Positions 6,130 through 10,475 of a DNA stretch of 10,475 nucleotides are shown in pieces. Below the pieces are notes generated by a model, which saw only the letters and a program-made list of their open reading frames with translations, did not search any database and was not told the origin of the DNA. Source of the stretch: an uncultured Lachnospiraceae bacterium (lineage in GTDB: Bacteria > Bacillota > Clostridia > Lachnospirales > Lachnospiraceae); assembly GCA_958444395.1 (NCBI GenBank), contig CAUCOL010000028.1, positions 1 through 10,475 on the forward strand. The letters run 5' to 3'. A program made the translations under genes and the position numbers. The number at the start of each line of letters is the position of its first letter. Within the stretch, counting starts at the first letter, position 1.

Positions 6130-7869
6130 TCAGCGGCAATCCTCAATCTTTATCTGTATATCACCATACCGCGCATTGACCTGTGGTATATAAAGGATAT
6201 CCACCGTAAAATGTGCCTTTCCCTGTAGCAGTTCCTCCCATGCCCGGGAAGAATACCTGGCGCACACTGCCGGTTTGACATGCTGCTCTACTGCAAAATC
6301 CACCAGATTATAACGACGGTTTCCCTGAGATGCCTGAATCTGCCCGATCTGATTTTCTTTTCCGCATAATCTGACACTATGCAATGTCACACCACGGATC
6401 GCAAATAATGCACCCGGATTCTTCTCTCCCACCGGCTGCAGCAGTTCCATCTCCCGGATCAGTGTATGACTGATCTGTTCCAGCGGAACTTCCCTGTCAA
6501 AGGTCACCTTTTCGATCAGATCCTGTGCGGTCAGTCCACTGTCCGCATTTAGGGATTCTCTCAGGCGGTCTGCCATCTGTGGCTGCACAGAAAAACCTGC
6601 CGCCATCGCATGTCCGCCGTATTCGATCAGAAGCCCGGCACGCCGGTTCAGCTCCTGCTGCATATGATAGCCCGGAATCGACCGGCCTGATCCTTTCAGC
6701 TTCTCCCCGGAATGCGTCAGGATCATCGTCGGACGGTAGTATTTCTCCCGGATACGGCCCGCCACGATCCCGGCGACGCTTTCATGGCAATGCTCCAGTA
6801 CGATCAACAGCACCGGCTGTTTCAGATAGTCGTTTTCCTCAATACAGTGTTCTGCTTCTTCGACCGCCTGTGCCGTCAGGTCTTTCCGCTTTTCATTCAG
6901 CAACACCAGCTCTGCTGCCGCCTGCACCGCCTTCTTCTCATCCTCTTCTAACAACAGTGCGACACCCTGTGCCGCATCCTCCAGTCTGCCTGCCGCATTC
7001 AGGCAGGGACCGATCCGAAACCCCAGGTCTCCCGCCTGGATCTCGCGCTGAAATGCCATCTGATCGATCAACGCTTTCATTCCTTTATTTTCACTGTGCT
7101 GTAATATTTCCAGTCCCCTTTTCACAATAATACGGTTTTCATCCACCAAAGGAACTACGTCACACACCGTGGCAACCGCTGCAAAGGACAACAGCTGATC
7201 CAACAGCTTCTGATCTGTACACTGCAGGCTTTTTTGCAGCTGCTCGATCAGCTTATAAGCGACACCGGCACCACACAGTTCCTTCCACGGATAACTGCAC
7301 TTCGTCTGCTTTGGATCCACTACCGCATCTGCCTGTGGAATCTGTTCTTCTCCCGCTGCATTTGTCGGCACTTCATGATGATCCGTAATGAGCACCGTCA
7401 TACCATGCTGCTTCGCGCAGTCCACTGCATCTGCTGCCGAGATTCCGTTGTCGCAGGTAATGATCGTATCCACCCCTCTGGCAAAGGCCTCCTCTGCCAT
7501 ATAGGCACGGATCCCATAGCCGTCTCTTACCCGGTGCGGGATCCGCCAAAACACCTGCGCTCCCAGACTCTTCAGACCAAGATACAGGATTGTCGTAGAC
7601 ATGATCCCATCCACATCATAATCTCCTATGATCTCGATCTTCTTCTGCTTCTCTATCTTTTCCCGCAGTATCCCGACCGTACGCTGCATGTCCTTCATTT
7701 TTCCCCCATCATGCATCTTATCCACATCCGGATACAGATAATAATCCATCTTCTCCCAGTCTGTCAGTCCCCGTTTCACCAATACTTCTGCCATAATCTC
7801 CGATATATGATACCGGTCTGCAACCATTTTCAGATTTGCTCCATTCTTACGAAACATCCACTGTTTCAT
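6130..7869 (-). CDS. recJ: Single-stranded-DNA-specific exonuclease RecJ
   Basis: RecJ degrades single-stranded DNA 5' to 3' in recombination and mismatch or base-excision repair, using two metal ions. The 579-residue product has full RecJ length. DHH-domain metal ligands are visible: GDYDVDG at 82-88 (D83, D85, D87), CDNG at 139-142, TDHH at 162-165 and CDVVPL at 236-241, then IGPCLNAAGRL at 286-296. The DHHA1 domain follows with HESVAGIVAGR (362-372), GSGRS (393-397) and GGHAMAAGF (418-426), and a C-terminal OB-like region ends the protein (about 475-579). The length and OB region argue against the shorter NrnA or GdpP DHH families. The start at 7869 has GAGG 8 nt upstream, with a promoter at 7993-7965. 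Its stop lies 32 bp from that of the converging membrane-protein gene, with no terminator between. Clostridial recJ is often found near secDF and DNA-repair genes; here prmA and the membrane-protein gene are its immediate neighbours. Confidence 0.96.
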   Translation of the reverse strand: MKQWMFRKNGANLKMVADRYHISEIMAEVLVKRGLTDWEKMDYYLYPDVDKMHDGGKMKDMQRTVGILREKIEKQKKIEIIGDYDVDGIMSTTILYLGLKSLGAQVFWRIPHRVRDGYGIRAYMAEEAFARGVDTIITCDNGISAADAVDCAKQHGMTVLITDHHEVPTNAAGEEQIPQADAVVDPKQTKCSYPWKELCGAGVAYKLIEQLQKSLQCTDQKLLDQLLSFAAVATVCDVVPLVDENRIIVKRGLEILQHSENKGMKALIDQMAFQREIQAGDLGFRIGPCLNAAGRLEDAAQGVALLLEEDEKKAVQAAAELVLLNEKRKDLTAQAVEEAEHCIEENDYLKQPVLLIVLEHCHESVAGIVAGRIREKYYRPTMILTHSGEKLKGSGRSIPGYHMQQELNRRAGLLIEYGGHAMAAGFSVQPQMADRLRESLNADSGLTAQDLIEKVTFDREVPLEQISHTLIREMELLQPVGEKNPGALFAIRGVTLHSVRLCGKENQIGQIQASQGNRRYNLVDFAVEQHVKPAVCARYSSRAWEELLQGKAHFTVDILYIPQVNARYGDIQIKIEDCR

Positions 7870-7941
7870 TTGTATTACCTCATCTCTTTTGCTATACTAT
7901 TTGTAATAATTCAAAGTTCCGCTTTTATAGATGCAAAACAT

Positions 7942-7969
7942 TTGAACAGTAAACACTAATTTATATCAT
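7942..7969 (+). promoter_or_regulatory. Promoter of prmA
   Basis: TTGAAC (7942-7947) and TATCAT (7964-7969) are spaced by 16 bp. Initiation near 7976 would give a leader of about 155 nt ahead of prmA. The -10 box overlaps that of the recJ promoter on the other strand by 5 bp. Confidence 0.6.
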
Positions 7970-7993
7970 ACCATATGGAAACTCTGGTGTAAA
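7965..7993 (-). promoter_or_regulatory. Promoter of recJ
   Basis: On the minus strand TTTACA (7993-7988) is followed after 17 bp by TATGAT (7970-7965). Initiation near 7958 gives a leader of about 90 nt to the recJ ATG. Each box has one mismatch to consensus. An alternative TTTACT/TATAAA pair lies further downstream with 18-bp spacing, but is weaker. Confidence 0.6.
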
Positions 7994-8130
7994 AATATTA
8001 CCAATGCAATATTTTTCACACAACTGTCTGCTTTTGAGCGGAAGCAGACAGTCCGGATGGCGGAAGAAAATGACCAGAATCCATTTTCTTCCCCTCCACA
8101 GGACAAAGCGCTCAGAAATGAGGATTTTTT
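7976..8130 (+). ncRNA. Structured 5' leader of prmA with three strong stem-loops
   Basis: Three inverted repeats follow one another in the presumed prmA leader. Stem 1 (7987-7989 plus 7991-7999, paired with 8008-8019) is AT-rich, 12 bp with one bulged T. Stem 2 pairs ACTGTCTGCTT (8023-8033) with AAGCAGACAGT (8042-8052), 11 perfect bp around an 8-nt loop. Stem 3 pairs GGAAGAAAATG (8062-8072) with CATTTTCTTCC (8082-8092), 11 perfect bp around a 9-nt loop. Then CTCA-GAAA-TGAG (8111-8122) could fold over the Shine-Dalgarno. No stem is followed by a U-run, so none is an intrinsic terminator on this strand, and I see no T-box sequence or known riboswitch signature. Whether it acts as RNA or as protein-binding DNA cannot be told from the sequence. 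Confidence 0.45.
8121..8124 (+). promoter_or_regulatory. Ribosome binding site of prmA, fixes the start
   Basis: AGGA is separated by six T residues from the ATG at 8131. An in-frame TGA at 8119-8121 overlaps this site, so no longer in-frame start is possible. The site is half covered by a possible 4-bp stem with a GAAA tetraloop (8111-8122). Confidence 0.75.
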
Positions 8131-9177
8131 ATGAAATGGTATCAATACCGGATACACACAACGACAGACGCAGTAGATCAGATCGGTGAGCTTTTATATG
8201 AAATGGGCATCGCCGGTTTTGAAGTAACCGATCACGTTCCATTGACAGCGGAAGAAGAAAAACAGATGTATACTGATATTCCTGCCAATCTCGGTCCGGA
8301 TGACGGAACCGCCACGATCACCTTTTATACCGAAGGAGATAATGCCGAAGAGGATAAAACATACTACAGTACCGGTTCCTCCCTGCGCGATCAGCAGATG
8401 CAGGAGGATACCCCGGATACACCTTCCTTTGACTCTCCGGAAGATTTGATCCATGCGCTTTGTGAACGTATCCGGCAGCTGCAGCAATACCTGCATTTTC
8501 CCGATGTTACGATAGAATACTCCCTGCAGGATGATTCCCAGTGGAAAGACACCTGGAAAGACAGCTTTCAGTCCTTCCGTGTGGCAGATGACCTGATCAT
8601 CAAACCTGTCTGGGAAGACACACCGGATTTTGCCACACCTCAGGACACGATCATCGAGATCGAACCCGGCTCTGCTTTCGGAACGGGCACACACGAAACA
8701 ACCAAATTATGTCTTCTATCGCTGCGTAAATACCTCCACGCAGGCACATCTCTGATGGATGCCGGCTGTGGCAGTGGTATTCTGGCAATTTCCGCTTTAT
8801 TATCCGGTGCCGGCACTGCCTTTTGTCTGGATATCGACCCTTACGCCGTATCCGGCACATTAGAAAATGCTGCCCTGAACCATCTGGATGAGACACGTCT
8901 TACTGCCATCCACGGAAATATTCTGGAAGATGCCGCTTCGATCCATGCCAGCCATCCTGAGCCTTTTGATGTGGTCGTCGCAAATATCCTGGCAGATGTA
9001 ATCATCCCTCTGGCAGATGTTGTCCCTTCTTTTCTGAAAGCAGATGGACTCTTCATCTCCTCCGGTATCCTCGCTGAGAAAGCGGATGCCGTGGAAGATG
9101 CTCTCCTGCGCAACCATTTCACCATCCTCGAGAAAAACACACTCGGTGAATGGGTGTCCTTTGTTGCACGCATCTAG
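8131..9177 (+). CDS. prmA: Ribosomal protein L11 methyltransferase PrmA
   Basis: PrmA transfers methyl groups from S-adenosylmethionine to lysines and the N-terminus of ribosomal protein L11. The product has 348 residues. The N-terminal L11-recognition domain (about 1-130) is followed by the PrmA hallmark IEPGSAFGTGTHETT (177-191), SAM motif I DAGCGSGIL (210-218), the ribose-binding LDIDP (233-237) and the active-site-region motif VVVANILADV (281-290), with a normal C-terminal LGEWVSFVAR. It is longer than the roughly 295-325 residues typical elsewhere because of an acidic, low-complexity insert at about 68-105; similar insertions occur in Lachnospiraceae as far as I recall. The start is fixed by AGGA 6 nt upstream and an in-frame stop just before it. 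It is transcribed alone, divergent from recJ and convergent with secDF. The dnaJ or rsmE neighbours common in other Firmicutes are absent on the visible sides. Confidence 0.95.
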   Translation: MKWYQYRIHTTTDAVDQIGELLYEMGIAGFEVTDHVPLTAEEEKQMYTDIPANLGPDDGTATITFYTEGDNAEEDKTYYSTGSSLRDQQMQEDTPDTPSFDSPEDLIHALCERIRQLQQYLHFPDVTIEYSLQDDSQWKDTWKDSFQSFRVADDLIIKPVWEDTPDFATPQDTIIEIEPGSAFGTGTHETTKLCLLSLRKYLHAGTSLMDAGCGSGILAISALLSGAGTAFCLDIDPYAVSGTLENAALNHLDETRLTAIHGNILEDAASIHASHPEPFDVVVANILADVIIPLADVVPSFLKADGLFISSGILAEKADAVEDALLRNHFTILEKNTLGEWVSFVARI

Positions 9178-9290
9178 TACCGGGATCGCTTTTGTGGTCA
9201 AAGCTCCGGAACATCAGCCGATCAGAATTGTCCGCTCTTTCGACCCCTTTGTCACTCTACATTACGAGCATTTTCCTATGCACTAACAAA

Positions 9291-9327
9291 AAGCCTTGTA
9301 AAACATATTTCATGTCTTACAAGGCTT
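9291..9327. terminator. Bidirectional terminator between prmA and secDF
   Basis: AAGCCTTGTAA (9291-9301) pairs with TTACAAGGCTT (9317-9327); an inner ACAT/ATGT stem (9303-9306 with 9312-9315) lengthens the helix after one A-C mismatch, leaving a 5-nt loop. On the plus strand it is followed by CTTTTATTTT, on the minus strand by TTTTTGTT, so it can end prmA and secDF from opposite sides. The stretch from the prmA stop to this hairpin (9178-9290) shows nothing recognisable. Confidence 0.88.
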
Positions 9328-9355
9328 CTTTTATTTTCGTTTTTTATCGATTTTC

Positions 9356-10475
9356 TTATTTTGACTTGGACTGTCTTTTCAGTCTTCTTGTCTTAACACT
9401 GTACCATAATGTACCTGTAATACACACGGAAGAATATGCACCACAGATGATACCGGACATCAATGGAATCGCAAAGTCTCTTACGGACTGTACACCCAAT
9501 ACTGCCAGCATCAGTACCATGATAAAGGTTGTCAGGGACGTATTGATACTTCTTGTCAGTGTCTGTGTGATCGAATCGTTTACGACCTCTGCAATCGCCT
9601 CTTCTGTGTGCTTTGTACCCAGATTCTCACGGATACGGTCGAAGATAACGATGGTTGCGTTGATCGAATAACCTACGATCGTCAGCATACATGCGATAAA
9701 TGTATTACCAACAGAAATTCTGGATACTGCGTAGATCAGTAATACGAATAATACATCATGTACCAACGCAAGCACTGCACTGCCGGCGAATACGATATCC
9801 TTGAAACGGAACCAGATGTATAAAAGCATACAGATCGTCGCAATGATCACGGCTACGATCGCATCTTTCTTCATGCCATCCGATACGGAAGCACTGATAC
9901 TCTCCCATTTGATATTGTTTTCCTGTACTTTATAGTTCTTAACCAGGGTATCTGTCAGTTCATTTCTCTGATCCTCTGATAACTCGACTGTCTTAACGGT
10001 GATCTCATTAGCACCCGCTACATCAGAAATAACAACGTCGCTGGACTTGCTGACATCCGTAAAGATCTTCTCGACCTCTTTCTTCAGTGCGCTGTCGATC
10101 TTCTGCTCATTGTCAAATGTAATCTCATAAGTAGTACCACCCATGAAATCCAGACCATAGTTCAGGATATTTCCGATCGTGCCCTTATTGACAAACAGCA
10201 TCACTACACATGCAATGATCATTACACCGGAAATAATAAAGAACTTATTTCTGTTCTGTACAAACTTGATCTGCTTTCTAGGCTTCTCCACACCGAAGTA
10301 TTTCACATCGTCCACGCCTAATGCATACATAGCCTTTAACAGTATCTTTGTAATAACCAGTGCGGTGAACATAGAAAGAATGATACCTAATGCCAGTGTC
10401 GTAGCAAAGCCCTTTACCGTACCGGAACCCTTTGCATACAATACAGCTGCTGCGATCAGCGTGGTGATGTTACCA
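9356..10475 (-). CDS. secDF: Protein translocase SecDF, fused SecD-SecF (N-terminal part beyond the window edge)
   Basis: SecD and SecF assist SecYEG by pulling secreted proteins across the membrane using the proton-motive force. The visible 372 residues start inside the last part of SecD: NITTLIAAAVLY and GTVKGFATTLALGIILSMFTALVIT are the typical SecD C-terminal motifs (visible residues about 2-42). The frame continues without a break through a short charged linker (about 48-75) into a complete SecF: first membrane helix about 78-95, GLDFMGG (107-113), periplasmic P4 domain (about 114-195), then helices at about 202-220, 228-250, 255-278, 310-330 and 335-355. VGYSINATIVIFDRIREN (267-284) and QTLTRSINTSL are the SecF signatures. 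The frame is open to the right edge, so the start is not visible. A fused SecDF is known in B. subtilis and other Firmicutes. The conserved Asp expected in GYSxNDT is Ala here (codon 9656-9658). The basic tail RRLKRQSKSK ends the protein. Confidence 0.94.
   Translation of the reverse strand, partial: GNITTLIAAAVLYAKGSGTVKGFATTLALGIILSMFTALVITKILLKAMYALGVDDVKYFGVEKPRKQIKFVQNRNKFFIISGVMIIACVVMLFVNKGTIGNILNYGLDFMGGTTYEITFDNEQKIDSALKKEVEKIFTDVSKSSDVVISDVAGANEITVKTVELSEDQRNELTDTLVKNYKVQENNIKWESISASVSDGMKKDAIVAVIIATICMLLYIWFRFKDIVFAGSAVLALVHDVLFVLLIYAVSRISVGNTFIACMLTIVGYSINATIVIFDRIRENLGTKHTEEAIAEVVNDSITQTLTRSINTSLTTFIMVLMLAVLGVQSVRDFAIPLMSGIICGAYSSVCITGTLWYSVKTRRLKRQSKSK

Noticed and set aside
7870..7925. 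Second recJ promoter suggested by TTGAAT and TATAGC near 7915-7890, similar in sequence to the mreB promoter.
   Set aside because: The spacing between the boxes is only 12 bp, too short for sigma-A; the resemblance is probably AT-rich coincidence.
6525..7959. Long plus-strand reading frames opposite recJ (201 and 241 codons).
   Set aside because: They are antisense shadows of a well-conserved recJ, rich in Pro, Ser, His and Cys without domains or ribosome binding sites.
8004..8189. Small plus-strand reading frame overlapping the prmA start.
   Set aside because: It covers the stem-loops, has no ribosome binding site, and overlaps prmA in another frame.
9150..9671. Plus-strand reading frame running from the end of prmA into secDF.
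   Set aside because: It runs through the bidirectional terminator and the antisense of SecF; there is no independent start signal.

Overview
The window looks like chromosomal DNA of a motile low-GC Firmicute, most likely a flagellated Lachnospiraceae (Roseburia/Agathobacter/Butyrivibrio type). This is an inference from the protein flavours: a long acidic PrmA, a fused SecDF, a RecD2 helicase, and a Gram-positive MreB/Mbl followed by flagellar rod genes. Intergenic DNA is AT-rich, with strong AGGAG-type ribosome binding sites and good sigma-A promoters. No mobile element, CRISPR array, tRNA, rRNA or prophage gene is visible. This is a housekeeping region, not an accessory island.

Layout. Positions 1-1936 (minus) hold most of recD2, a RecD-like helicase whose C-terminus is cut by the left edge. 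A hairpin terminator at 1980-2009 separates it from a minus-strand cluster read right to left: mreB/mbl (5281-4286), flgF (4112-3339), flgG (3281-2463) and a small single-domain FlgJ rod-binding protein (2388-2050). The order mbl, FlgF-like, FlgG-like matches the Bacillus subtilis mbl-flhO-flhP locus, here with a rod-cap gene added. The mreB promoter is at 5394-5367. A near-perfect CcpA cre-like palindrome lies between mreB and flgF (4202-4215).

Divergent from mreB, with its own TTGACA/TATTAT promoter (5480-5508), is an unrecognised 155-residue membrane protein (5630-6097). It converges on recJ (7869-6130, minus), the DHH-family 5'-3' single-strand exonuclease, and no terminator is visible between them. 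recJ and prmA (8131-9177, plus; ribosomal protein L11 methyltransferase) diverge from back-to-back promoters whose -10 boxes overlap by 5 bp. The prmA message has a leader of about 155 nt with three strong consecutive stem-loops and a small stem over the Shine-Dalgarno. prmA converges on secDF (minus, entering from the right edge, stop at 9356), and the two share a bidirectional terminator at 9291-9327.

The genes form several independent units: DNA repair (recD2, recJ), cell shape plus flagellar rod (mreB-flgF-flgG-flgJ), ribosome modification (prmA), protein export (secDF) and one orphan membrane protein. I found no new multi-gene system. The best leads are the structured prmA leader, the shared divergent promoter, the cre-like site before the rod genes, the orphan membrane protein, and an Asp-to-Ala change at a SecF position that I believe belongs to the proton relay.
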